A DNA stretch of 42,128 nt from a candidate division WWE3 bacterium (GCA_012798315.1 JAAZNL010000025.1:1-42128), one strand, 5' to 3'; counted from the stretch's first letter, positions 27,584 to 37,034 are shown. Program-made: numbers and translations. Notes: generated by a model from the sequence alone, not told the origin.

Positions 27584-29209
27584 TTAAAGTGGTAGTCCCC
27601 CGTCGAGCATAGAAAGTACTTTATCGCGGTCAAATTTTTCACCACCGGGTACTACAATGTTATGATCTGTTAAAACTCCCACTTCCCTATCAGACAGGTG
27701 TTTAGGCTTATTATTCGATAGCTCGCATTTAATACTAAGAGGAATTCCAAACAACTCAGCTAAAGCTTTCTCAACTATCACCCTGTTTTTGTTAGATTCC
27801 AAACGCTCTTTATGAAAGGAATAATACACCTCGATTAATATAAATTTGCCGTTTACTGCAAAAGGCTTACCAGCCTTTAGTAAAGCTTGAACCGTACTGT
27901 TTAGCTCCTTTACTTTATTTAAAATATCGTTCCATTTCTCATTTATTTGGTCAAGTGTAAACAATGCATTTTCTACAACTTCAACTTTTTCTGCTTTCTT
28001 AGATTCCTTGTCCGATTCCTTATACCCCTTGTCCGCGGAAGAAAGTTTTTCCGAAGAGACCTTAAATGCTTTGGTTGTAGAGCCGCCGGAAATTACAGGG
28101 TTTGGCGAACCGGGATCTGACGGTTTGGCTTCCGGCGCAAAAACCGTAGAATTTCCCTGTTGACCAATAATATTTAAAACGGCTATTTCCAGAGGTAATT
28201 GAGGCAAATATGCCATTTTTATTTGAGCGTGTGCCAACGATACCTGTTCCACTACAAAAACTAACCATGGGATATCGATACTTTCCATCAGCTTTTTGTC
28301 CTCAAACAACTCTTCAGGAAAATCCAACATATCAATACTGAAACCGGATTTTAATAACAACATGGATCTGACATAACGAAGAAGTTCGCCGACCCAAACA
28401 TATAAATCAATACCATCGTCAAAAGTCGAATCGACAATGTTCAAACTGTCCTTAGTATTTTTATCCCAAAGGCTTTTTACAAAATCCTCCATTGAATGCT
28501 TAGATGTCAGACTGATTAAGCTGTCTACACTAACTTCTCCTTCAACAACCTGTTGTAGTAAAGTCTCGGCATCCCGAAATCCTCCCACGGATGCCCGGGA
28601 AATTTTCTCCAGGTCTTCCCTGGATATTTTCGCTTTTTCGGACTTTGCAATTTTCGAAAGCTTTTCAACTAATTGAGCCGTGGTTGCCCGTTTAAATTTG
28701 AACATCTGACAACGTGATTTAATTGTTTCCGGAACTTTATGCAACTCTGTTGTACATAGAATAAACACGGTATTTTTGGGGGGTTCTTCTAACGTCTTTA
28801 AAAGCGCGTTAAACGCTTCCATGGTTAACATATGTACTTCATCTATAATGTAAACCTTGACCTTTCCGATGGCCGGTGCGAGTTTAATACGATCTTTAAG
28901 ATCTCTAATGTCGTCTATACCCCGGTTACTTGCCGCATCAATTTCATGGAGATCTATAAAGCTTCCTTCCTTAATGGCCATACATACAGAACACTCCCCA
29001 CACGGATCACCTTGTTTATCAACTTTTTCGCAGTTTAATGCTTTCGCAAGGATTCTGGCGGTCGATGTTTTACCCGTGCCTCTGGGACCTACGAAAAGGT
29101 ATGCATGAACGGTTTTACCTGTAGCTACCTGTTTTGATATAGCTTCAGCAACTTCATTTGGCCTAGCTATTTCGCTGAATTTTTGAGGTCGGTATTTTGT
29201 ATAGTACAT
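27584..29209 (-). CDS. dnaX: DNA polymerase III subunit gamma/tau
   Basis: MYYTKYRPQKFSEIARP, FVGPRGTGKTSTARILAKALNC, Zn Cys motif, EVHMLTMEAFNALLKTLEEPP. Confidence 0.96.
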   Translation of the reverse strand: MYYTKYRPQKFSEIARPNEVAEAISKQVATGKTVHAYLFVGPRGTGKTSTARILAKALNCEKVDKQGDPCGECSVCMAIKEGSFIDLHEIDAASNRGIDDIRDLKDRIKLAPAIGKVKVYIIDEVHMLTMEAFNALLKTLEEPPKNTVFILCTTELHKVPETIKSRCQMFKFKRATTAQLVEKLSKIAKSEKAKISREDLEKISRASVGGFRDAETLLQQVVEGEVSVDSLISLTSKHSMEDFVKSLWDKNTKDSLNIVDSTFDDGIDLYVWVGELLRYVRSMLLLKSGFSIDMLDFPEELFEDKKLMESIDIPWLVFVVEQVSLAHAQIKMAYLPQLPLEIAVLNIIGQQGNSTVFAPEAKPSDPGSPNPVISGGSTTKAFKVSSEKLSSADKGYKESDKESKKAEKVEVVENALFTLDQINEKWNDILNKVKELNSTVQALLKAGKPFAVNGKFILIEVYYSFHKERLESNKNRVIVEKALAELFGIPLSIKCELSNNKPKHLSDREVGVLTDHNIVVPGGEKFDRDKVLSMLDGGLPL

Positions 29210-29317
29210 AGGGAACTTGCTAAAAACTCTTATCACAATTAGTATACATAGCATCGGTCGACAATCAACCAACTTGCGTGTCTATTTTGATAAGCTCAAA
29301 CCCAAAGGGAGGGACAA

Positions 29318-29521
29318 ATGACGACTAAAGGCCAAACTTTCAATTTGGAGGAGTGTGATAGTATCGGGCCTCAATGGGATGCTCTGACTGAAATTCAACG
29401 TCTCGCGCAGCTTGAACAGTTGCAGATCCCGGGCAAAGTTCGTTATTGGAGTCAGCTTACACACGAGGAACGGCGAAAGATCTACAATGCGTGGCGAAAA
29501 TGGGGAGCCCGGTGCGAATAA
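29318..29521 (+). CDS. Small orphan protein, 67 aa
   Basis: Strong SD AAGGGAGGGAC before the ATG; higher GC than surroundings; followed by a terminator hairpin. Confidence 0.6.
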   Translation: MTTKGQTFNLEECDSIGPQWDALTEIQRLAQLEQLQIPGKVRYWSQLTHEERRKIYNAWRKWGARCE

Positions 29522-29543
29522 CACCTGCTACTCTATGATTCAG

Positions 29544-29590
29544 AAAGCGGAGATTTAAGGTAAAACCTTGATTTCCGCTTTAATTTTTTT
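29544..29590 (+). terminator. Rho-independent terminator for the small + ORF, overlapping the pth 3' end
   Basis: AAAGCGGA...AAGG-TAAAA-CCTT...TCCGCTTT followed by AATTTTTTT. Confidence 0.7.
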
Positions 29591-30049
29591 CAACTCTTCG
29601 TCAGTAAAATTCATAAGGACCCAAATATCTGTAGGAATATTCGTGTCCGGAGATCTGCCTATACCTATCCTAAACCGCCAAAAATTATTTGTGCCAAGCT
29701 TTTGGATAATATCCTCAACTCCCCTGTGTCCCGCGGAACTGGCAGATTTCTGGTGTTTTACACGGCCGAATTCCAGATCCACATCATCGTTTATTACTGT
29801 AATATCTTCAGGTTCAGTTTTATAAAAACTCGCTACCGCAGAAACAACACTTCCGGAATTATTCATAAAGTTTTGTGGTTTAATGTAGATCGTGTCTTCA
29901 AACAAAATTTTTTCGCATTTGAGCTTTTTGTCTATTTCCCAACCCAAACCGTGGTTGTTAGCAAATTCGTCTAATAGAATGAAACCTATATTGTGTCTGT
30001 TTTTTTGATATTTTTCCCCCGGATTGCCAAGGCCTACTACCATTTTCAT
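29555..30049 (-). CDS. pth: Peptidyl-tRNA hydrolase
   Basis: MKMVVGLGNPGEKYQKNRHNIGFILLDEF, KPQNFMNNSG, HRGVEDI. Confidence 0.95.
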   Translation of the reverse strand: MKMVVGLGNPGEKYQKNRHNIGFILLDEFANNHGLGWEIDKKLKCEKILFEDTIYIKPQNFMNNSGSVVSAVASFYKTEPEDITVINDDVDLEFGRVKHQKSASSAGHRGVEDIIQKLGTNNFWRFRIGIGRSPDTNIPTDIWVLMNFTDEELKKIKAEIKVLP

Positions 30050-30052
30050 AGT

Positions 30053-30358
30053 TTAATGATCGTCTCCATCGTGATGAACCCCAAGTAAATGCAAAATACC
30101 ATGTCCTGCAAGTTCGGAAATTTCCTGCTCAACATTATTTCCAAATTCTGCGGCCTGACGCGAGGCTTGTTCTTTATTTACAATAACATCGCCCAAATAA
30201 AAAGTTCCGTCCTCCAGTTCTTCGTTTATGTTGAATGAAAGTACATCAGTAGCGTACTCCTTATTGCGGTACTTTTTGTTTAATTTGGCAATTTCCTTAT
30301 CGTCAGAAATATACACGGAAATATGAATCTTTTTACCGTTAAGATCCTTTAGGATCAT
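30053..30358 (-). CDS. ybeY: Endoribonuclease YbeY
   Basis: GHGILHLLGVHHDGD Zn-binding motif; NKKYRNKEYATDVLSFN. Confidence 0.94.
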   Translation of the reverse strand: MILKDLNGKKIHISVYISDDKEIAKLNKKYRNKEYATDVLSFNINEELEDGTFYLGDVIVNKEQASRQAAEFGNNVEQEISELAGHGILHLLGVHHDGDDH

Positions 30359-30666
30359 ATTTGTACTTGAAGTTCTTCCGGAAACAATTTAACAAGATCC
30401 TTAAGAATAGCTAATTCTGCTTCCTCTGACGCCACAACACTATCTCTGTCTGCTTTTTTTGCCAATTCTATTGATTCATTCTTTTGCTTAATTATTTTCT
30501 TAAGTACCCTAAAAATCACTTCATCCGTTAACTCTTGTTTTTGCGGCCTAAGTTCTATTTCTTTGTTCTGAATCTGCGATATGAAATACCTCAACACCCC
30601 AAGCCTGGGCATATCCTTTGACTTGAGGTAATCGGTCTGCATTGTTTTTAATTGTTCTAATATCAC
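30355..30666 (-). CDS. YqeY/GatB-like protein, short form
   Basis: LGVLRYFISQIQNKEIE, VLKKIIKQKNESIELAKKADR; 103 aa. Confidence 0.85.
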   Translation of the reverse strand: MILEQLKTMQTDYLKSKDMPRLGVLRYFISQIQNKEIELRPQKQELTDEVIFRVLKKIIKQKNESIELAKKADRDSVVASEEAELAILKDLVKLFPEELQVQI

Positions 30667-30854
30667 TGGTGTGTCCTCTCGAAATAAAGCTTTTTAGCTA
30701 AATCCTTAGCTTTTTGTCTTTTCAATTCACTAGGTTTTCTATAGTGTTCTCTGTCTTTAATTTCCTGCAAAATACCTGCGCGTAAAACTTCCTTGTTAAA
30801 TCTGCGTAAGGCTTGGTCGAGACTTTCACCAATTCTGACTTTTATCTTTGTCAT
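30663..30854 (-). CDS. rpsU: 30S ribosomal protein S21
   Basis: MTKIKVRIGESLDQALRRFNKEVLRAGILQEIKDREHYRKPSELKRQK. Confidence 0.9.
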   Translation of the reverse strand: MTKIKVRIGESLDQALRRFNKEVLRAGILQEIKDREHYRKPSELKRQKAKDLAKKLYFERTHQ

Positions 30855-31073
30855 ATCTGACTTAGTTGAAAAATAAGCAATCCGCATTAGCGACTGCTAT
30901 CATTCATATAGTCCTAAGTGTCAAACACCTCCCAACTAAATAAAAACTATTTCAGTTCCGTACTTAACATAGTAAGTATAAATCCAAATGCAAATTTTAT
31001 CAAAAATGACAATAAGGGCAATAACTTGTTAATACGGTGCGATTATTTAGGAGCGTGAAAATGAGTCAAAAAT

Positions 31074-32219
31074 TTATAAGTTTGAAAACAAAACGTCTTT
31101 TATAGTTATTAATACCAGCAAACCCAGTAGAACCATAAAGCCTATCTTATGAATATTTAATTCGATATTAGGGTTAACTTTACGTTTTGTAATACCTTCG
31201 TAAATAACGAACACAAGGCGGCCGCCATCTAGCGCGGGAAAAGGCATAATATTCATAAAAGCCAGGCTCGCAGACATTAAAGCTACAAAGTCTAAAATTG
31301 TGTACACTACCCTATCACCGCCATAATCCAAAACCGAACCAACAATATTGTACATACCTACCGGACCGGCGACGCTTTCTGAAACAGGCTCAAGTGTTTT
31401 GTTTTTAAGTGAAAGGCTAACAACCTCCGACAAAGCCTTAAGAGAGTAATCCGTAACATTATATGTATGTAAAAAGCCTGCCAGGTACTTGTTGATACCA
31501 TTTGAATAGTCTATTTGAACGGCTTTAGATAAGTAAACACCAAGTACCGCGTCCCCGTTGCTATCTTTTTGAGGAATGGCTGTAACTTTACGGATATTAT
31601 TATTCTCCTTGCGGACGTCCATTAAAAAGACATACACCTCTTTGCCTTCCAAACCTTTTAATATCCTTCGCACGTCCTGGACGTTATTTACCGGTTCTCC
31701 GTTTATCTCCACTATAGCTTCACCCACTTCCATTTTGCTTTTTTCTGCGGCAGATCCTTCCTGTAGAGATGTAATGACCGACCCTACAACGTTTTCTTTA
31801 CCAAACCTGAAATTATAATCAAAAAACATGGAAATATAGGCGGTTTTAAATCCGGTGCTGCCTAATACAAAATAGAAAATCGTTATGGCTAACACCATAT
31901 TCATAAACACACCGGCCACTAAAACTAAAGAGCGTTGAAGCGGGGATTTCATCTGAAAACTGTGCGCATCGTTGGCAATCTGGGGGTTCTCAAGAACTTC
32001 TTCCGGATCTTCGCCTTCAAGTCGGACAAATCCACCAAACGGAAGTAAATTTAAGGAGTAAATAGTTTCACCGATGCGTTTACCGATCAATCTGGGAGGG
32101 ATACCTAAACCAAATTCTTCAACTTTTATACCGAGTTTTTTGGCCACAATATAATGACCAAATTCATGGACAAGAACCAATACAGATAAAATTAATCCGA
32201 AAATCAGTAAAGTCATCAA
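31074..32219 (-). CDS. rseP: RIP (site-2) metalloprotease RseP
   Basis: VLVHEFGHYIVAKKLGIKVEEFGLG (HExxH), PDZ, MPFPALDGGRLVF. Confidence 0.95.
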   Translation of the reverse strand: MMTLLIFGLILSVLVLVHEFGHYIVAKKLGIKVEEFGLGIPPRLIGKRIGETIYSLNLLPFGGFVRLEGEDPEEVLENPQIANDAHSFQMKSPLQRSLVLVAGVFMNMVLAITIFYFVLGSTGFKTAYISMFFDYNFRFGKENVVGSVITSLQEGSAAEKSKMEVGEAIVEINGEPVNNVQDVRRILKGLEGKEVYVFLMDVRKENNNIRKVTAIPQKDSNGDAVLGVYLSKAVQIDYSNGINKYLAGFLHTYNVTDYSLKALSEVVSLSLKNKTLEPVSESVAGPVGMYNIVGSVLDYGGDRVVYTILDFVALMSASLAFMNIMPFPALDGGRLVFVIYEGITKRKVNPNIELNIHKIGFMVLLGLLVLITIKDVLFSNL

Positions 32220-32233
32220 AGGTCAGTATACAA

Positions 32234-32782
32234 TTAAATGGTCATTAAGTCAGACTTTTTTGAATCGCCCAACTCATCGGCTTTAGCGGAAAAATCTTTT
32301 ATGAGTCTATCGTAATCTTCTTTAAGCTTAAACTTCTCGTCCTCACCAATTTCTTTGTCGGCGAACTGTTTCTCTACTTCCTTGAGCCCATCCTGGCGGA
32401 TGTTTCTCATTGTGTTTTTGCATTCCTCTACCTTGTTTGAAACTATTTTTACAAATTCTTTTCTGCGTTCTTCTGTTAATGAGGGAAATGGAACTCTGAC
32501 CCTGTCAGATTCGTCAACAGCGTTAAGTTTTAATTCACTTTCCCGCAAAGCTTTAGCAACAGCGGGTATTAAACTTTTATCCCAGGGTGTAACAACCAGA
32601 TTCTGAGGGTCTAGCACGCTAATAGAACCCACCTCTTTTAGCGCCATTTTAGAACCATATGCATCTACCATTACGCCTTCAATTAAGGCGGGTGTAGCAC
32701 GTCCGGTCCTGATCTGAGCCATCTCCGTCTTGAGAAATTCTACCGATTTTTCCAACTTAGATTTATAGTCGCTTATTGTCAT
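32234..32782 (-). CDS. frr: Ribosome recycling factor
   Basis: IRTGRATPALIEGVMVDAYGS, VPFPSLTEERRKEFVK, RNIRQDG. Confidence 0.96.
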   Translation of the reverse strand: MTISDYKSKLEKSVEFLKTEMAQIRTGRATPALIEGVMVDAYGSKMALKEVGSISVLDPQNLVVTPWDKSLIPAVAKALRESELKLNAVDESDRVRVPFPSLTEERRKEFVKIVSNKVEECKNTMRNIRQDGLKEVEKQFADKEIGEDEKFKLKEDYDRLIKDFSAKADELGDSKKSDLMTI

Positions 32783-32807
32783 GTATGAATAATATCACAG
32801 CTTACTA

Positions 32808-33263
32808 TTACTCTCTTACGTCGAATCGCACAAAAGATCTAATTTCAATTTTCTCGCCTACTTTGGCTGTCAATTCATTTATCAAATCCTTTATTTTCTT
32901 GGAAGGATCTCTAATATATTCAGCCTCTACCAATTCGTTAACGTCGGTGTATTCGGATGTACATACTTGCATTGCTATCTCATGTGCTACTTTTTTAAAA
33001 TCGTCAGTTTTTGCGACAAAATCAGTTTCACAGGCCAGTAAAACCAGACTCCCGGCTTTTCCGCCCATATGAATATAACTTTCCACCAATCCGTCTTTTG
33101 TTACTCTGTCGGCTTTTTTAGCAGCTTTTGACTCTGCCTTTTTCATAAGCATCTCGTGAGCTTTTGTATAATCACCTTGCGCTTCTTCCAAAGCGTTTTT
33201 TACTTCTAAAACACCTGCGCCTGTTTCTTCTCTAAGTTTTTTTATAGATTCGATATCTTGCAT
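32808..33263 (-). CDS. tsf: Elongation factor Ts, short form
   Basis: IKKLREETGAGVLEVKNALEEAQGD, LVLLACETDFVAKTDDF; 151 aa; SD AGGAGA upstream. Confidence 0.95.
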   Translation of the reverse strand: MQDIESIKKLREETGAGVLEVKNALEEAQGDYTKAHEMLMKKAESKAAKKADRVTKDGLVESYIHMGGKAGSLVLLACETDFVAKTDDFKKVAHEIAMQVCTSEYTDVNELVEAEYIRDPSKKIKDLINELTAKVGEKIEIRSFVRFDVRE

Positions 33264-33283
33264 TTTTTATCTCCTAATTTAAC

Positions 33284-34165
33284 TTAACTAATAGCTTCTA
33301 CTATATCTTTCTCAAGGGGTTTTTCCTTTTTTACGGCCTCTTTTATTACCTTATCTGCTACTTCCTCGGTAACCTCTACACCTTTAACAATAATCGGTCG
33401 TATTTCTTCAGCCTCTTCTTTTGCTTTTTTGTCGGCCGCAGCCTTGTCGGCTTTTATTTTTTCTTTATCTTTTTCGAACTCTTTGTATCCGTCTTCAATA
33501 GCATCAGCTAACGAACCTACAATTAAAGACAACGATTTTATGGCATCATCGTTGCAAGGAATAATGTAGTCCACTCCGGAAGGATCCGAGTTCGTATCGA
33601 CTAAAGATACTACAGGCACGTGCATTTTGTTTGATTCGTTAACAGCAGTTTTTTCTTTTCTCGGATCAACTACAACAATTGCCGCCGGAATACCGTTTAA
33701 ATTAGTTAAACCTCCCACGATTTTTTGAAGCTTCTCTACTTCTCTATCTATTAGTAATCTTTCTTTTTTAGTGTATTTGCTATATTCTCCGGCCTCTCTT
33801 TTGCGTATATGGGTCAAAAGTTTGTCGACATTCTTCTTAATGGTTTTGTAATTTGTCATAGTACCACCCAACCATCTTTCGTTTACCCACAAAGCTCCGC
33901 ATTTTTTGGCATTATCTTCAATAATTCCACGGGCTTGTCTTTTGGTACCGACAAAAATAATTTGGTCGCCTTTTTTGGCAACCTCGTGTAAAAATTCTGC
34001 AGCCTTAGCAATTAGCTTTTCGGTTTGCTCTAAATCTATGATATGAACGTTATCTTTGGCAGAGTAAATGTACTTAGACATCCTAGGATGCCATCGTCTT
34101 ACCTGATGGCCGTAGTGTGCTCCGGCTTCAAATAACTCTTCTATTTTTGGCGTTTTATATTTCAT
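33284..34165 (-). CDS. rpsB: 30S ribosomal protein S2
   Basis: LFEAGAHYGHQVRRWHPRMSKYIYSAKDNVHIIDL; charged C-terminal extension. Confidence 0.96.
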   Translation of the reverse strand: MKYKTPKIEELFEAGAHYGHQVRRWHPRMSKYIYSAKDNVHIIDLEQTEKLIAKAAEFLHEVAKKGDQIIFVGTKRQARGIIEDNAKKCGALWVNERWLGGTMTNYKTIKKNVDKLLTHIRKREAGEYSKYTKKERLLIDREVEKLQKIVGGLTNLNGIPAAIVVVDPRKEKTAVNESNKMHVPVVSLVDTNSDPSGVDYIIPCNDDAIKSLSLIVGSLADAIEDGYKEFEKDKEKIKADKAAADKKAKEEAEEIRPIIVKGVEVTEEVADKVIKEAVKKEKPLEKDIVEAIS

Positions 34166-34204
34166 TTTTTTATATACAGACAGTGCTAATTAAATAAATT
34201 TTTA

Positions 34205-34325
34205 GGAAAAATACTGGCAAAAGATAGAGTATTTTTCCCTTTTCGTCTATAAGACGGGAGCCTACGGCTCAATGTTGGGTTTTAACCCGCACCTGACGGT
34301 TATTCCTAACCAGGGAAATCAGGAC
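34205..34325 (-). ncRNA. Candidate structured small RNA (or rpsB leader), ~120 nt
   Basis: Serial hairpins at 34205-34238, 34244-34256, 34258-34270, 34277-34288 and 34292-34323; upstream minus-strand promoter TTGAAA-N17-TATTGT with TGT extension. Confidence 0.45.
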
Positions 34326-34331
34326 TAGTGA

Positions 34332-34360
34332 ACAATAACAGGTCTATGTGTAAATTTCAA
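34332..34360 (-). promoter_or_regulatory. Predicted sigma70-type extended -10 promoter for the topA-rpsB intergenic RNA
   Basis: Minus strand TTGAAA (34360-34355), 17-nt spacer, TATTGT (34337-34332) preceded by TGT. Confidence 0.55.
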
Positions 34361-34392
34361 GGGAAATGCGTTACTTCAAAGTTATCTGCCGG

Positions 34393-36606
34393 TTACATTA
34401 TTGACGAAACTTCCTCTGTCTTTGAAGTTTTTTCTTTTCGCTGCCTTACTTTTTTGGCTTTAGCCTTATCTGAATTCGGAACGTCTTTTGTGTTTTCGTC
34501 AGGTTTAGTCCAGCTGGACCAATCACATTCCGGATATCGGCTACAGCCGTAAAACTGCTTTCTTCTGGCTTTTTTAACTACCACATCTCCGACTTTGCAG
34601 CGGGGGCATTTTACATCAATCTTCTGTAAATAGGGCTGGGTTGTTTTACATTTTGGATAGTTACTGCAAGCTAAAAATTTACCATATTTACCGGTGCGCA
34701 TAATAAAAACCCCGTCGGCACAGTTCGGACATTTTCCGTAATCTTTTTTATCCGCTTCGCCGTTGGCAATTTCTTCTGCCGTAAAAATAGGTTTGGCAAA
34801 TTCGCATTCTGGATAACCCGAGCAACTGAGAAACTTACCGTACTTACCTAATTTAATAATCAGTTTCTTGCCGCACTCAGGACATAATTCATCGCTTTCA
34901 CCTAATGTTGTAATATCAGTTTTTTGCAGTAATTTGTCTTTTTCAATTAACTCCTTTTCAAAAGGTAGATAAAACTCCCTAATAACAGGCACCCACTCTC
35001 GCTCTCCTGCGGAAATTTCGTCCAGCTCATTTTCCATACCGGCTGTAAATTCGTAATCAACAATATCTGGAAAGTGGTTTACCAATAAATCATTAACCAC
35101 ATATGCTACGTCCGTAGGAAAAAAATAGCGACCTTCTCTCTGAACATATCCCCTGGCTTGAATGGTTTGAATTGTCGGTGCATACGTAGACGGTCTCCCT
35201 ACGCCTATATCCTCCAGTTGCTTAATTAATGTGGCATCGGAGTAACGTGCCGGTGGTTGTGTAAAATGCTGCTCAGGTAAGGTAGACTTTAACAACAAAC
35301 TCTCCCCTTCTTCGTATACAGGCATGGGCAATATTTCTTCATCGTTTTCTTCAATATTGACTTTTTTGCCCGCTGCCAGCCAACCGTCAAACTTAATAAC
35401 GGATCCGCTGGCCCTAAACATGTGATTTTTGCCGGATATAGTCTCTATTGTTGTCTGATCGTATGTCGCAGGGTTCATTTGTGACTCAACAGAACGCAGC
35501 CAAACAACACTATAAACTTTTGCTTCATCATCAGTAACATCACTGCTGGAATTTGGTACTCTGCTTAATTCTGTTGGTCTAATCGCCTCGTGCGCTTCCT
35601 GGGCGTTTGCGGATTTTGTTTTATATACTACGGACTCGTCAGGTAAATATTCCTTGCCAAATTCTTTAGATATATATAAACGGGCAGCTTCCAAAAACTG
35701 AGTTGAGAGATTAAGCGAATCTGTCCTATGGTAAGTTATGTATCCTTTTTCGAATAATTTCTGGGCAGCATCCATTGTTCGTTTAGCGGTAAATCCGTAA
35801 ACGTTTGCCATAGCCTGTTGAAGAGTAGATGTTCTAAGAGGAGGATTTGCTTTCTTTTTTCTTTCGGATTTTTTAATGCCGGAAACGCGAAATGTATCAT
35901 TATTTAACTCAGAAGTTATGTTTTCGGCGTCCTGAGAGGTAATAGTTTCATTAGATGAGACATAATTAGCAATGAAAGGTCTTTTATTTTTGGTATCTGT
36001 GAATTCTGCCTTTATTGACCAGTATTCTTCACTCTTAAACACCTGTCTTTCTCTCTCACGTTCAACAATTAACCTAACTGCCACGCTTTGTACACGGCCA
36101 GCAGAAAGGCCGTAGCGAACCTTTTTCCATAATAATGGCGATAATTTGTACCCAACGAGTCTATCGAGCACACGTCTCGCTTGTTGAGCGTTAACTAAAT
36201 CCATGTTCAGAAAGCCCGGATGTTCAAAAGCACTCTGAACCGCACTCTTTGTTAATTCGTGAAACACCACTCTTTCAAAATTTACCAAGGCCTGATCTTT
36301 TTTAGTCTTGGGCTTTAAAAGCTCCCTTAAGTGCCAGGCGATTGCCTCCCCTTCCCTATCAGGGTCGGTTGCCAGAAAGATTGTGTCTATACCCTTGGAT
36401 GATTTTTTTAAATCGTCTAAAACTTTTTTAGCTTTGTCCGAAACAACATAATCAGGAGCAAAGTCGTGTTCCACATCTATGGCCAAACCGCTTTTTGGCA
36501 AATCTCTAATATGCCCCATGGAAGCTTTAATTACGTAATCACTGCCTAAAATACCTGTTAATGTTTTCGCTTTTGTAGGTGATTCAACTATTACAAGTTT
36601 AGACAT
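34393..36606 (-). CDS. topA: DNA topoisomerase I with three C-terminal zinc-ribbon repeats
   Basis: MSKLVIVESPTKAKTLTGILG, FLATDPDREGEAIAWHL, GYITYHRTDS; CPECGKK, CPNCADG and CPRCKVG repeats. Confidence 0.97.
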   Translation of the reverse strand: MSKLVIVESPTKAKTLTGILGSDYVIKASMGHIRDLPKSGLAIDVEHDFAPDYVVSDKAKKVLDDLKKSSKGIDTIFLATDPDREGEAIAWHLRELLKPKTKKDQALVNFERVVFHELTKSAVQSAFEHPGFLNMDLVNAQQARRVLDRLVGYKLSPLLWKKVRYGLSAGRVQSVAVRLIVERERERQVFKSEEYWSIKAEFTDTKNKRPFIANYVSSNETITSQDAENITSELNNDTFRVSGIKKSERKKKANPPLRTSTLQQAMANVYGFTAKRTMDAAQKLFEKGYITYHRTDSLNLSTQFLEAARLYISKEFGKEYLPDESVVYKTKSANAQEAHEAIRPTELSRVPNSSSDVTDDEAKVYSVVWLRSVESQMNPATYDQTTIETISGKNHMFRASGSVIKFDGWLAAGKKVNIEENDEEILPMPVYEEGESLLLKSTLPEQHFTQPPARYSDATLIKQLEDIGVGRPSTYAPTIQTIQARGYVQREGRYFFPTDVAYVVNDLLVNHFPDIVDYEFTAGMENELDEISAGEREWVPVIREFYLPFEKELIEKDKLLQKTDITTLGESDELCPECGKKLIIKLGKYGKFLSCSGYPECEFAKPIFTAEEIANGEADKKDYGKCPNCADGVFIMRTGKYGKFLACSNYPKCKTTQPYLQKIDVKCPRCKVGDVVVKKARRKQFYGCSRYPECDWSSWTKPDENTKDVPNSDKAKAKKVRQRKEKTSKTEEVSSIM

Positions 36607-36647
36607 ACGTGTTTGAGTATAGCATGCGCATGCTTTCGGATTGCAAG

Positions 36648-36706
36648 AAAAAAAACCCCAACCTAAGTATGCTGATTTTGCTTGATTCAACACATTAGAT
36701 TGGGGT
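36648..36706 (-). terminator. Rho-independent terminator downstream of the 96-aa membrane ORF
   Basis: Minus strand ACCCCAATCTAA ... TTAGGTTGGGGT followed by TTTTTTT. Confidence 0.75.
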
Positions 36707-36743
36707 GCAGGAAGGTCTTAACCAATGGCGTTATAGTAAGGAG

Positions 36744-37034
36744 CTAAACACCACAAAGTTTGTCGAGCGCGGCTATAATTCCCTGTGGCATGTTAACAAT
36801 TACATGGAGCACCCAGTAGATAGGGAAACCGAAGGCATAAACCGTTGCCATGTAGTTAATACCAAACGGGAAAGCTAGTAAAAACGCCTTTTTCCAATTT
36901 ACTCCCTTTATTCCTTTTCCATCAAGAAGAAGAGGAAAACAAACCGTATAGAATGACGCAATAAGCCCTCCTAACGAGAAAAGGAAAAAGGCTATATTTG
37001 CGACAAAGCGCGCGAAGACCGTAAACGTTAACAT
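36744..37034 (-). CDS. Small membrane protein, 96 aa, unknown
   Basis: 2-3 hydrophobic segments; strong SD AAAGAGGAGT upstream of the ATG; own terminator. Confidence 0.65.
   Translation of the reverse strand: MLTFTVFARFVANIAFFLFSLGGLIASFYTVCFPLLLDGKGIKGVNWKKAFLLAFPFGINYMATVYAFGFPIYWVLHVIVNMPQGIIAALDKLCGV

Noticed and set aside
31061-31105. 14-codon + strand ORF (MSQKFISLKTKRLL) with SD-like AGGAGCG
   Set aside because: Too short to support and overlaps the rseP 3' end.
34292-34323. Hammerhead-like CUGA...GGAAA string
   Set aside because: CUGA is base-paired with UCAG here and the CUGANGA core is not matched.
34250-34325. Plus-strand resemblance to a TPP riboswitch (GGGAGCC...GGCTC...ACCTGA...AGGGA)
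   Set aside because: CTGAGA core is missing, the ACCTGA-to-GGGA spacing differs, and no + strand gene follows.
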